A stretch of 64,000 bases of DNA from Absidia repens (taxonomy: Eukaryota > Mucoromycota > Mucoromycetes > Mucorales > Cunninghamellaceae): NCBI GenBank assembly GCA_002105175.1, contig MCGE01000008.1, forward strand, positions 682,001 to 746,000, written 5' to 3'. The notes beneath the pieces were generated by a model. It saw nothing but the letters and a program-made list of their open reading frames with translations. It was not told the origin of the DNA and searched no databases. Of the stretch, positions 13,284 through 23,353 are shown piece after piece. Numbering within the stretch: position 1 is the first letter of the stretch; the number at the start of each line of letters is the position of its first letter. The position numbers were made by a program, and so were the translations under genes.

Positions 13284-14865
13284 TCAGTTCAGGCAGTTGA
13301 CTTGTTTTTTTATTCTCTCCCTCATTACCTTTTCCAGTCGCTTCAAATCCTTTTGAAGGTTATATATTGATGTTGATTTTTCGGTAGGGGCTTTACTAAG
13401 TTGGGTCATATACGCGTCTAAATCTTCGTCATCTGCCAGTTGGGTTGAATCACTGGCTTCCTCATCTATACCATGTAGTAAATAAAAAAGTAACCCATGA
13501 GACCCTTCTCTATCGTTATATTTCCATTCATCCAAATTATTTTACCTGTCTTTTTCCGTTTTTCTAGCTCTTGTTGAATAGATTTGATCTGCTTTTCAGT
13601 TTCAAGTTGTCGCTTTACCAAATCATCATGCGTTTCAGCCTTCTTCTCCTTCTTCATTGCTTTGCGTTTCTTGACATCTAATGAAATTGCAGAAAACAAA
13701 ATATCAAGTCAGTCCCATTTATACATATCAACCGGTCCATCACATCCTTTTTCGTTGCTCGTCTTTACCAGTTTTGTCGTAGAGGTCTTCATCGCTATCA
13801 TCATCACCAAACATTATTTCCAAATCTTTCCTTCGGCGTTCTACACAGGAAAAATAAAGGCGAAGAGTATAGAGAGTAAATTACCAAGACACCCCATTGT
13901 TTAGATCATCCAGTCACTTACTTGCATCGGCAATGGCCATCTGTTCAGATTCAAAAGAGAGTAATTGAGCGTCCCCACTAAGGCCACGCTGAGTTTCTTC
14001 ACTTTGTTGTTCGTTCTCGTCGTCATTCTCTTCTTCCACTGCATCTTCTTGGAATCCCCTATACAAATATAATAATAGAAATATTAGAACCCAACCAAGT
14101 GACCACTTCCAAAAGGAGATATATTCTTACCAGCTAATGCCTTGATCTTCACCTTCAGCAGCGTGTTCTACATCAGCTGCCCTCGTACGGTGTCGTAGTA
14201 ATGTTTCTTCTTCTTGTTCCAATTCATCATCTGTGCGTGGTTTTTCGGTTTCAAATATACATAGTCGTGTACTTTCCCCAAATCGGATTTGGTCACCAGA
14301 GTGAAGAGGTAGATAGGTTCGAGGAGTGATCTTTTTCTTGTTCAAAAGCGTCCCATAACCACTCTCCAGGTCGTACAAGAAAGCTTGTCCTTCTTCGTTG
14401 AACTGTATCACTGCGTGGTATCTCGATAATGACTGTAACGTAAAATAAAGTCCAATAAGTATGATGATTTTGGTTTTATAATTTTGTCATTCAATTCAAA
14501 ACTTACTGGATGTTCCATCACAATGTCACATAGCGGTAATCGTCCTATTGGCAAAATAAAAAAGTACAACTTGAGTTCAAGTGAAAGAAAATAAAAATAC
14601 TATTGCTATCGTGTATTTTACCGACAGTGATAAAGTCCTTTCGAGGGCCATGGATCTTGTCAATACTATGACCACCTTTCAGAACTTCCAAAGAATAATC
14701 AAAAGACGCGACATTGCCCCAAGTTGGCTTTTCGTATTTCAAAGGTGGAGGGGTTTGTTGTGTTGCTGTGGAAGAGGAAGATCCCTCCTTCGAAGATGAT
14801 GGAGGGTGTGTAGGTGGTGGTCGGGAAGTAGGTACTGCAAATGGTTTGTCATTGGATTCAGACAT
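13284..14865 (-). CDS. kanadaptin-like FHA-domain protein
   Basis: Seven exons: 14865-14622, 14544-14507, 14432-14131, 14058-13922, 13840-13769, 13677-13546, 13465-13284. All phases fit and give 368 residues. The FHA domain follows the kanadaptin (SLC4A1AP) pattern: YSLEVLKGG, VGRLPLCDIVMEHPSLSRYH, AFLYDLESGYGTLLNKKKI, GDQIRFGESTRLCIFE. Downstream ISWGFQEDAVEEE and DSDEDLYDKTG are further family hallmarks, then a Lys/Glu-rich coiled coil and DLDAYMTQLSK near the C-terminus. FHA domains bind phosphothreonine; animal kanadaptin is nuclear and reported with splicing factors. The long C-terminal region of the animal protein is absent. Starts 357 bp from, and divergent to, the expansin-like gene. 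Confidence 0.9.
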
Positions 14866-15183
14866 TGAATATAAGTGCAAAAAAATGGTGAGAAAATCAA
14901 AAAAAGTTGACGGGGCTTGTTTTTCACCAAACAACCAAAAAATAATAATAATAATTCACACCCCGCTTTGCTTGAATTTTCCCAAAAGTAGGGTTTGAGA
15001 CGCTTTTCATTTGACCCCTCCCCGAAACATGGCCTGCAATTCCTCATAAACCAATATAAACTCTTCCTTTTTACTTACAAGGTTATGCTTAATCCTACAA
15101 ACCCTTGACTACTGATTTTTCTTTCATTTTATTTTTTTTAGCCTTTTTATATTTTTAACCCCTTCCTTAATCTCTCTTCTACG

Positions 15184-15215
<32 letters not shown>

Positions 15216-15221
15216 GAAATA
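14866..15221. promoter_or_regulatory. divergent promoter region
   Basis: 356 bp between the start codons of the minus-strand kanadaptin-like gene and the plus-strand expansin-like gene, so both promoters must lie here. An ATT/TTA trinucleotide run at about 15187-15215 abuts the expansin start, and pyrimidine-rich DNA (TTTCTTTCATTTT) precedes it. Confidence 0.6.
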
Positions 15222-16214
15222 ATGAAATTTTTGTTGGTCTTTGGCTCTTTGTTAGCCCTGGCGACAACTTCCATTGCTGGGCCTTCTGAATTGAACGATA
15301 TGTATCTTCATCATCATCCAAGTCAAGCCAAGAAATTAGCAATGGCGGCTAGTGCTGGAAATGGTAAAGTAAACAACTATTTTAGTTATTGAGAACTAAC
15401 ATATTTCACATCCCCAAACCGTTCCTCGTATTTTATAGGAAAAGGACGTCCATCTGAACAAAATGGCAATTATCATGTTGGTGGCTATGACTTTCGAAAG
15501 TCGTATGATGATAGCGAAGAAGAGGAGGACAACAATGGTCCATTCCAACGCCAACCTTACCGTGCTAATTATGATGATTTTGAACCTCGACGCGCTGACG
15601 TGTTTGATGATGATGATGATGATGATGATGACGATGACTTTGATGGTGGTTATGGATACAATCGAATGGCAGCAGCCAAGCAAGATGATGGCGTGACCTA
15701 CAATAAGAATGGGGGTATCGATTGGAACAACCCAACTTTGAAGGGCAGCATATTTGTAGATCGTGGCTATGACGATGCCACATTTGATATCTCACAGAAT
15801 CTCAAAATGGCAAGTGTGGAAAATCCTGGAGAAGACTGGCATACTGGCAAAGGCACTTATTATGATGTGGAAACTCGTAAAAGCTCCTGTGGTTTCAAGG
15901 CAAGCAACAAGGATATGGTGGCGGCGTTGAATTCGAAACAATTCGGTGGCAAGTCCAAGAATAACAAAAAATGTGGCAAGGAAGTGGAAGTCACTGGGCC
16001 CTCTGGAAATAAAGTCAAGGTTAAACTCATTGATGGGTGCGATACATGTGGTGAAGGTGATATTGATCTCAGTCCTGCAGGTAAAATAAAATATTCGTAT
16101 ATTTATAAATTAGGCGAAAATGAGTTTAATTTAATCTTTTTTTTTTTTTTAGCGTTTGAATCTATTGGTAGTTTTAGTCATGGCAGCATTTCCATCAAAT
16201 GGAAAGACGCATAA
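15222..16214 (+). CDS. secreted expansin-like (RlpA-like double-psi beta-barrel) protein
   Basis: Three exons (15222-15363, 15439-16080, 16153-16214) give 281 residues. Residues 1-19 are a signal peptide (KFLLVFGSLLALATTSIAG). An acidic linker follows with an 11-Asp run coded by GAT/GAC repeats (15606-15642). The C-terminal half is a double-psi beta-barrel: GKGTYYDV, SCGFKASNKDMVAALNSKQF, CGKEVEV, DGCDTCGEGDIDLSPAAFE, HGSISIKWK. The domain is of the kind found in expansin-like and loosenin-like proteins that loosen polysaccharide without clear hydrolysis; the second, carbohydrate-binding expansin domain is missing. The conserved Asp of DIDLSP is present. It probably acts outside the cell or in the wall. 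Poly(A) signal AATAAA at 16240-16245. Confidence 0.9.
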
Positions 16215-16404
16215 ATTTATATATTGCACTTTTTAATTAAATAAAAAAACCTACTTTTTTTTATCATGCAAATCTGGTACGGCTCAGCAGGGGGGTTGTT
16301 AGTGTGTTCAATCTCCGCACCTCGGTTTTTTGTGAATAGGAAATCACTCTTATTGTTTTTACTTTTTGACCATTTTACCACCCATTTCTACTCATTTATT
16401 GGAC

Positions 16405-17368
16405 ATGACACCTGAAAAACAATGGAATATTTTACTTGGAGCTACTGGTAGTGTAGCAAGTATAAAACTACCACAGATTGTTGATGAACTGAACAAGGTA
16501 TGAAGAAGATAATTATTTCGCCAAATAACTCACCCACGTCCTTTTGATATTAGAAACCTGGGTTCAATGTCAAAGTAGTCCCAACTTCAGCTGCATACTT
16601 TTTCTTCAAGGACGCCAATGTCAATGCACGAGTCCATTTGGACGAAGAAGAATGGTCGGTAAGTCCATTGAAAGAATTCAAAACATTCTCATGCTCATCT
16701 CATAAATGATTTGTCATCTCTATTGATAGCTCTGGAAGAAGAAATCTGACCCCGTGCTGCATATTGAGGTATATAACATCGGATCCTATGTATAAGATAT
16801 ATTTATATGTTAACTGGTATTTTCTTGTAGCTGCGAAAATGGGCTGACATAATGGTGATTGCACCCTTGGATGCCAACACTCTTGCCAAAATAGCCAATG
16901 GCCTCTGTGACAACTTACTGGTAAGGTTTTTGGTACAGACAGTATCTTACGCGAAACATTTCATATTGAGCTGTCCCATTTATATATGTATGTGATAGAC
17001 TAGTGTGCTACGGGCCTGGGATACTAGCAGACCTGTCATGGTATGCCCTGCGATGAATACCAATATGTGGGTCCACCCCTTTACCGGCAAACATTTGGCA
17101 GTTTTACAAGATACCTTCAATTTTAAAGTAGTGGCACCTATCAGCAAGACATTGGCGTGTGGTGATACTGGTAAAGAATAAGAAAAGGACAGGAACTGTG
17201 TATTGTAAAATATTTACTAATATATATATTTTTCAAACAAAATAAGGTGTTGGTGCTATGGCTGAACCTGAAACGATTGCATCAAGGGTGTATGATCTCT
17301 TACAAGACATGGAAAAGGCTCAAAAAGATGAAGACAATGGTCCTCCTGATGATATTGATTTAGCATAG
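16405..17368 (+). CDS. phosphopantothenoylcysteine decarboxylase (Hal3/CoaC family)
   Basis: Six short exons (16405-16497, 16554-16658, 16730-16768, 16831-16920, 16999-17170, 17247-17368) give 206 residues, the usual length for eukaryotic PPCDC. It is an FMN flavoprotein that decarboxylates 4'-phosphopantothenoylcysteine to 4'-phosphopantetheine in coenzyme A synthesis. Visible motifs: LLGATGSVASIK near the N-terminus, VLHIELRKWAD with the active-site His, IAPLDANTLAKIANGLCDNL, the PAMNTNMW substrate loop, and ACGDTGVGAMAEP with the catalytic Cys. All three key residues are present, so this should be an active enzyme, unlike the inhibitory yeast Hal3 paralogues with long extensions. Poly(A) signal at about 17446-17451. 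Confidence 0.95.
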
Positions 17369-17631
17369 TATTCTATAGTTTTGAGTTGTGATATTTGTAT
17401 TTTATTTATTTATTTATTTTTGACATGAAATGTGTATATTGGCATAATAAAAACAAGCAAGAGCATTCATTATATGACTTTGATGATATCTTTGCGGGTT
17501 GCGCTGGATTGGAGCAGATGCTGTGTTTGAAATATGATTTTTGAAAATGTAAACACCCAACTACAATTCTCTTTATTTTTCTTCCTTCTCTTTTTTTTTT
17601 TTTTTTTTTTTTTACTAACTATATCTTTGTC

Positions 17632-19845
17632 ATGCTGAATGCTATCGCTTTATATGATTGCGTAGCTGATGAAGAAGGGGAACTATCCTTTACTGAAGGA
17701 ACTCGATTTGTGGACGTGGTCGATTCTACGGAAGAAGATTGGCTAGAAGGTCGTATTGAAGGCACTTCCCAGCGTGGCCTATTTCCCAGCAACTATGTCA
17801 ATGTTATCACTGTCTCCTCTACTCCTACTGTAGTCAAACCAATCCGGAAAGCTCCAAACTCTGATGCAAGTCTGAGCCAAAGCGTGTCTCCGCCAAACTC
17901 CAACATATCTTCTTCCTGGTCCGTCATCTCCAATACTCCCACTACTACAACGCCAACTACTACGGACATTAACAGCAGCGACACTTCTACCTCGAAATCA
18001 ACAAGACTGAATGCCTTTGAATCGGCAATGCAAACGCCTTCATCTTCTAAATACAGTGATATTGCAGCTACCCTCATGAACAAGCGCACAATGCCGAAGC
18101 CAACGATGGTCTCAACCTCATCAAACGCCACCACCAACTCCAACACTAGCACCTCTATTGCAGCGACCAATGACAACAACAAATCGTCGTCTACGGCTCG
18201 TACTTTTGTGCTTCCTACACTATCACCAGTACAGCAGCAGGCAAGAGCGCGATCATTCTCGGCATCGTCTACTACTACACCAGCACCACCAACTTCACTG
18301 AAACCTTCTGCACTCCGACAAGATTTACGAAAAACAGCACAACTGGATACTTCATGGCGGACAAAACTAGATAATGGATCTTCACCAACAACCGTTACCA
18401 ACACTATTCAGCATCCTTTATTGAATCCACCCACAGATAACAAAGTGAATATCATAGGCACACATGGAAATGATGATGAGGATATGGAGGAGGAAGATGG
18501 ATACCAACTAATCAAGCCGTCCCAATTACGTAAACAACAACAGCGACAGCAGCAAGGGAAAGACTTCGGAAAACTCAACACATCCACTACTTTACCATTA
18601 TCATCATCTGTATCAACATCAGCCTTACCCTCTCAAAAATCATCCGCCAGCAGTAAGACTCGCCTACAGACACTTCCATCATCTAGCACCACTCACCTAG
18701 CCAAATTACCATCTCGACCTGTCTCTAATGCGAATCGCCAATCCAAATCCAGATCCTCATCCACCAGAACTAACAGCGCGTCTCAGGTCAAAAGTATCGA
18801 CTCAACAACTCCAACTCCAACTGACAGCAGCAGAAGCAACACCAACAAAACCAACAACAGTACAGCAATAGTAGCAGCAAGTAACAAAACGGCACCAAGC
18901 TTGAAACCCAAACCACCTCAATTGAATAACTTGCCCAAAACATCCGTGATGATCACAAAAGAACGAAGTGCTTCCAACCCACCACCAATACAACCCAAAT
19001 CCTTTTCAAATGATATCCAACGACCCAGCAAACCGATAGTGGAAAGCAAGCCCCTGTTTCCTCTAGCAACAACACAGGCCGAAAAAAAAGGTACAACAAC
19101 GAAAACACCACCACTACCACCACTAGGGGCTCGAGGCGGTGTGGCATTACCTGGTCTAGGAAAGAAAAACTCAGCGCCCATTTTGCCTACTCGACCTTCA
19201 GCAGCAACCAACAAGCCCATTTCATCTTCATCTGGATCAGCGATTGATGATATATTCAAGGATAAGCAACATCTGGACGAAAACACCAACCTCAAGCCTT
19301 CTCAATTGCTGACAACTCAAAGGGCAAGGTCATCCACCAATCCTAGCTTTGCAACAAGACCACTGATTGATATCACCAACGGTAACGGAAGTGGAAGCAG
19401 GAATCTATCATCAACAGCATTGGATACACCCATCGATGGAGCCATTCGATCACCACCACCGCCACCAGCAGCAGCAGCAACGACAACAACAACAACGTCA
19501 ACAAAATCATCGTCATCATCGCCAGCAATACCATTAATTATCAAACAAGCGCCACCACCACCACCACCATCAAGACAAGTCAACAATAATAGCAACAAAA
19601 AAGAATCGGGTGCGCACACAAGATATGATGGATTATTCGATACCATTCAAGATGATGGCTACGTGGATGGGTTGACAACTCAGGTGATATGGGGCAAGAG
19701 TCGACTCCCTTACGATATCCTTGCGGGCATTTGGCAGCAGTGTGATCAACAAAAATCCGGGCTCTTGGACAGGCAACGTTTCATCCATGGAATGCAACTT
19801 ATTGATTCTCACCTGGCCAAAAATAGGACTTCGACTACCTCTTGA
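17632..19845 (+). CDS. SH3 and EH domain adaptor protein, intronless
   Basis: A single 737-codon frame. Residues 1-62 form an SH3 domain: AIALYDC, LSFTEGTRF, DWLEGRIEG and RGLFPSNYV are the usual ALYDY, ELSF, WxxG and PxNYV positions. About 600 residues of Ser/Thr/Pro/Asn-rich, probably disordered sequence follow, with proline runs that could bind other SH3 domains. The last 75 residues are an EH domain: YDGLFDTIQDDGYVDG, SRLPYDILAGIWQQCDQ, SGLLDRQRFIHGMQLID. EH domains bind NPF peptides in endocytic proteins, so a role at endocytic or actin patches is inferred. The SH3-plus-EH combination resembles no yeast protein I can name. The lack of introns contrasts with its neighbours. Upstream is a T run (about 17592-17613); poly(A) signal at 20030-20035. 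Confidence 0.85.
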   Translation: MLNAIALYDCVADEEGELSFTEGTRFVDVVDSTEEDWLEGRIEGTSQRGLFPSNYVNVITVSSTPTVVKPIRKAPNSDASLSQSVSPPNSNISSSWSVISNTPTTTTPTTTDINSSDTSTSKSTRLNAFESAMQTPSSSKYSDIAATLMNKRTMPKPTMVSTSSNATTNSNTSTSIAATNDNNKSSSTARTFVLPTLSPVQQQARARSFSASSTTTPAPPTSLKPSALRQDLRKTAQLDTSWRTKLDNGSSPTTVTNTIQHPLLNPPTDNKVNIIGTHGNDDEDMEEEDGYQLIKPSQLRKQQQRQQQGKDFGKLNTSTTLPLSSSVSTSALPSQKSSASSKTRLQTLPSSSTTHLAKLPSRPVSNANRQSKSRSSSTRTNSASQVKSIDSTTPTPTDSSRSNTNKTNNSTAIVAASNKTAPSLKPKPPQLNNLPKTSVMITKERSASNPPPIQPKSFSNDIQRPSKPIVESKPLFPLATTQAEKKGTTTKTPPLPPLGARGGVALPGLGKKNSAPILPTRPSAATNKPISSSSGSAIDDIFKDKQHLDENTNLKPSQLLTTQRARSSTNPSFATRPLIDITNGNGSGSRNLSSTALDTPIDGAIRSPPPPPAAAATTTTTTSTKSSSSSPAIPLIIKQAPPPPPPSRQVNNNSNKKESGAHTRYDGLFDTIQDDGYVDGLTTQVIWGKSRLPYDILAGIWQQCDQQKSGLLDRQRFIHGMQLIDSHLAKNRTSTTS

Positions 19846-20204
19846 ATTTTTTTTTAGTTATTGGGCGGGGTAAGGGAAAGCCTTGTTTGTAATTTTAGTA
19901 ATAGTTTTTTTTGTTTTTTTTTTTATATCTAGCGATTTAGTATAGTTCAGATTAGTGTATAAAAACGTACATACATACATATATTATATATTATTCCTTC
20001 TCTACTATTAGTTTTTATATATTTATCCCAATAAAAAATGTTTTTTATCCACTATTATTTTTATTGTGTGTTTATGTAATTTATGTACTGTAATGTCTCG
20101 AATATTTCTCCGACAACGGTGTGTGAAATTTCTCGTTGGGGGTGTTATATGACAGGGCTTTTTTTGGTTGGAATTTTTTTTTTTTTTTTTTTGTCTTTTT
20201 CGCA

Positions 20205-20235
<31 letters not shown>

Positions 20236-20255
20236 TTCTCTTTTTTCATAAAATC
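19846..20255. other. intergenic, promoter of hexokinase-like gene
   Basis: Holds the 3' UTR and poly(A) signal of the SH3-EH gene and a T/CT-rich promoter (runs at about 20176-20192 and 20211-20233) before the hexokinase-like ATG. No further gene seen. Confidence 0.6.
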
Positions 20256-21869
20256 ATGTCGGGTAAAAATGAAGGCGCAAGCCATGTGTCTATTTTATCA
20301 ACACCATTTGGCGGGACAAAAGAACAAGTGGAATTACTTGAGGAGCTAAAAACTCAGTTCACCATTACGACTGATATCCTCAAAAAGGTGGCGACGGAAT
20401 TACGATCAAAGATGGATGATGGCTTGAAAACACTGGATTCTTGTGTACCCATGCTTCCCTCTTGGATTACTTCTCATCCTACTGGACAAGAAACAGGTGA
20501 ATACCTTGGGTTGGAACTGACAGGCTCAACGATACGGGTCTATTTGGTCACTTTTCAAGGCCGTGGACGAGTGGCGACTCGACAACAAAAATACACCATG
20601 ACTGACGCAATGAAAAAAAGCAACATCAACAGTCTACTGGATAAGTTGGCGGAAATGGTGGACCAATTTCTATCCTTTGTTGGTAAAGGCTCCCCTTCAG
20701 GCCAACCTCTTGCTCTGGGCTTTGTCTTATCTTTCCCTTTGAACCAAACCGCTATCAACAAGGCGTCCGTGGAAAAATGGACCAAATCGTTTGCCATTAC
20801 TGGTTATGAAAATAAAAATATCTCTGAATTATTACAAGGTGCTCTCAATCGAAAAAGTATTCCGGTCAAGGTCGTGGCTGTTCTTAATGGTGCAAGTAAG
20901 TTTTTTTTTAAGATTCCGAAATTCATGCAAAATGCCGAAAAAACTAACCCCTTTTTATCACTTTATTTTTTTATTGCTATAGCTGCTAGTTTATTGGCAA
21001 ATGGTTATCGTAGTTTGGATACTCTCCTATCATGTACTATTAGTAATGGAACCAATGCAGGTAACACAATATATATATATGTATTTTAAAAAAATCGCTC
21101 TCGGCTATACAAGTCATTGATATTTAAACATTTCATCCTCTTCATCATAGCCTATTGGGAAAAATTGAACGAAGTGACGAAACTGGGTCCAAAAGCCGCA
21201 TCAGAGAAGAACGACGACATGGAAATGATTATCAACACAGAATGGGGATCCTTCGGTGACAATAATCGCAAAGTGCTTCCGCTCAGCATGTACGACAACC
21301 GTGTCAACCGCCAATCCGACAACCCGGGCATCCATACATTTGAAAAAATGGTCTCTGGCCAGTACCTTGGTGAGATTGTGCGTACGATTATTGTTGAATT
21401 CATGGACCGTCGCGTGCTTTTTGATGGGGAATACACCAAGGAACTCAACACACCGTATGGATTTGATACATCCTACATGGGACGAATTGGCATGGATTCG
21501 TCCAGCGACTTGGAAGATACAGGACATGTATTGGAAGACATCATGGGACTCTCACCCACCAGCCTCGACGATCGCCGCATTGTGAAAATCATTTGCGAAT
21601 TGGTCAGTCAACGTGCAGCTCGTTTGTCGGGGGCTGCTATCAGTGCCATCATCAATAAACGCAATGCCCTGGACGACGTCGCTACCATCAGTGTGGAAGG
21701 TATCATCTATGAACATTTCCCCAACTTCCCTCGTCGCTTAACAGAATCTCTGCGCCGTATCTATGGTGATGGCTTGGTGGATCGCATCAACATTATGGTC
21801 ACCAAGGATGGTAATGGGATTGGTGCTGCTATTGGTGCGATGATCGCTGTTGGTGGGGGTGGTCAATGA
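20256..21869 (+). CDS. hexokinase-like protein, predicted catalytically inactive
   Basis: Three exons (20256-20895, 20983-21060, 21151-21869) give 478 residues, the length of a fungal hexokinase. The fold is clear: LGFVLSFPLNQ, KWTKSFAI, MIINTEWGSFGD, the large C-terminal domain with RRIVKIICELVSQRAARLS and GNGIGAAIGAMIA. Key catalytic motifs are altered. The ATP-phosphate loop usually DLGGTNxR reads LELTGSTIR, and the catalytic NDTxGT reads NGATAS, so the general-base Asp is Gly at about residue 212. The sugar-binding Glu in NTEWG remains. In other fungi non-catalytic hexokinase paralogues act as regulators (for example Aspergillus HxkC/XprF), so a sugar-sensing or regulatory role is a reasonable inference. 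The change lies across an intron (exon 1 ends GCA A), but no other in-frame acceptor restores the Asp, because the Gly codon is inside exon 1. The first ATG before the SGKNEG block is used; upstream in-frame codons are poly-Phe from the T run. Confidence 0.92.
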
Positions 21870-22179
21870 AATGTAGGGTAGCCTTTAGAAATCCCATTTG
21901 TATATCATAGTTATTGTAGCCGTAGTTTTTATCTCCTTAGTTTTTTAGCTTTTACATTTCCTCACCCCTCCCTCCCTCTATCATATGATGCATATCAATA
22001 AAATGAAATTTCACTCCGGTGCTCTGCTGGAGTTGGTTTTTTTTTTAAAAACAAAAAAAAAAGTATAGTGAGAAAGTGTGGTGATTATGACAGAAAGGCA
22101 AGAAGCATAGGATATTTTTTAATAGAGGTGGTATGGATAGGGGGCTAAGAATTTGCTTGCGATTTAGGTGCAAGTGTTG
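21870..22179. other. 3' flank of hexokinase-like gene
   Basis: Poly(A) signal AATAAA at 21997-22002, followed by the 20-nt motif ACTCCGGTGCTCTGCTGGAG (22013-22032), nearly identical to one downstream of the P450 locus. No gene seen. Confidence 0.5.
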
Positions 22180-23060
22180 GTAGAGGTTGGATTTGCGAAA
22201 AGAAAAGGCGACTATGGTGCAGTTCAGGAAGTCAAACCAGTCGCTGGGCCTTTACGGGGGAAGACTGTCACAGTGGGTAAACTAGAAAGCGAATTTTTGG
22301 TAGGAACTCACAACAACGGCTGCAATAACGACATTGTTTACTACCCGATGTGTCAAACTATGGTTAATAAAGAGGCATATTTTATTGAAGCATATTGGTA
22401 GATACTAAAACTAAAGGATAGGAGTTCATTGTGACAGGGACTTGCATCTATTTTATTAGGAAGCATGAGGGAGATTAAAGTGAGATCTGAAGAGTGGTCA
22501 ACGCTAATGCAAAGGGATAAGCAAAAAAAGATCTACTGTACTGTACAGGGCACGGAAAAGACAAAAAAAAAAAAAAGAACTTTTATTAAAGGAAGCAACG
22601 CTCAACACTAGTCTAAACAGACGATGTTGAAAAACAAATCTACTATACGCACACGTATACCATGCAATACAAGGCATGCGGACAATAACTGGGACAACTT
22701 TTAATTGAAAGCAGTATAAAAGGACATATTTTAATCAAATATAAATTCAAACTATGGACAACCTAACACTAAACTAATCTAATGAAGGCTCTAAAAAGCC
22801 AATTAATGGTAATCCTAAATCCTGAATCCAAATGAAAGGGTTTCCCCATGTATCTTGTAATCCCTGAGCTAAAAACTCTTCTAAACTAGTACCGGCACTA
22901 ATCTAAGTCCAGAATAACCCCATAGAAGTTGAATGGTGAAGAAAAAGTAAAGTGGAAAAAAGAAAAGGAAAAGAAAGAGACAAGGCAAAATGAAAATGGG
23001 CGTAAATAAAAATCATGTGTGCGGGAGTTGAATTGTCTTTTTTTTCGCTTTTCGCTGAAC
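22180..23060 (-). repeat. dispersed repeat family, minus-strand copy
   Basis: Read on the minus strand: head ATTCAACTCCCGCACACATG (near 23035-23016), pyrimidine tract, core with CTAGTTTAGAAGAGTTTTTA, GGGGAAACCCTTTCATTTGG, and GAGCCTTCATTAGATTAG near 22790; then AATAAAATATGCC near 22385 and GCTTTCTAGTTTACCCACTG near 22280, which matches the same position of the 11.7-kb copy. A GTGCAGTTCAGCGAAAAGCG block just before the head is also shared with the 53 and 63 kb copies. The 77-codon open frame here is part of the repeat, not a gene. Confidence 0.8.
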
Positions 23061-23135
23061 TGCACTTCTGCCCATTTCCCAGATTTGCTTCTGACATGAC
23101 CCAGATTCTTTTTTTCGTTGGCCATTTTCATTTTG

Positions 23136-23169
<34 letters not shown>

Positions 23170-23353
23170 ACACATAAAACAAAACAAAACAAAACGTTGA
23201 TGGGTCAATCAATACAATTCATAAAAATGCGAGTCTAAACCAATATGTTTTAATATAATAAGACAATAATACTAATCAAGTAAAAATATAATAGTAAGGT
23301 ACCGTAAAAATGGCGAACATTAAGAAAAAAAAAGGAATAATACTAATAATAAT

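Noticed and set aside
13284..14865. Assignment of the FHA protein to SNIP1/Pml1-type splicing FHA proteins
   Set aside because: The motifs LKGG, HPSLSRYH and DLYDKTG fit kanadaptin better than SNIP1.
17793..19646. Long minus-strand Val/Gly/Asp-rich frames
   Set aside because: Antisense of the Ser/Thr/Pro/Asn-rich linker of the SH3-EH gene; composition follows from complementing those codons.
20136..20255. Upstream in-frame ATG extending the hexokinase-like protein
   Set aside because: The extension is poly-Phe/Leu coded by promoter T runs and would add a false membrane segment; ATG at 20256 fits the family.
22168..22401. 77-codon plus-strand open frame
   Set aside because: Lies inside the minus-strand repeat copy and its sequence aligns with non-coding tails of other copies.
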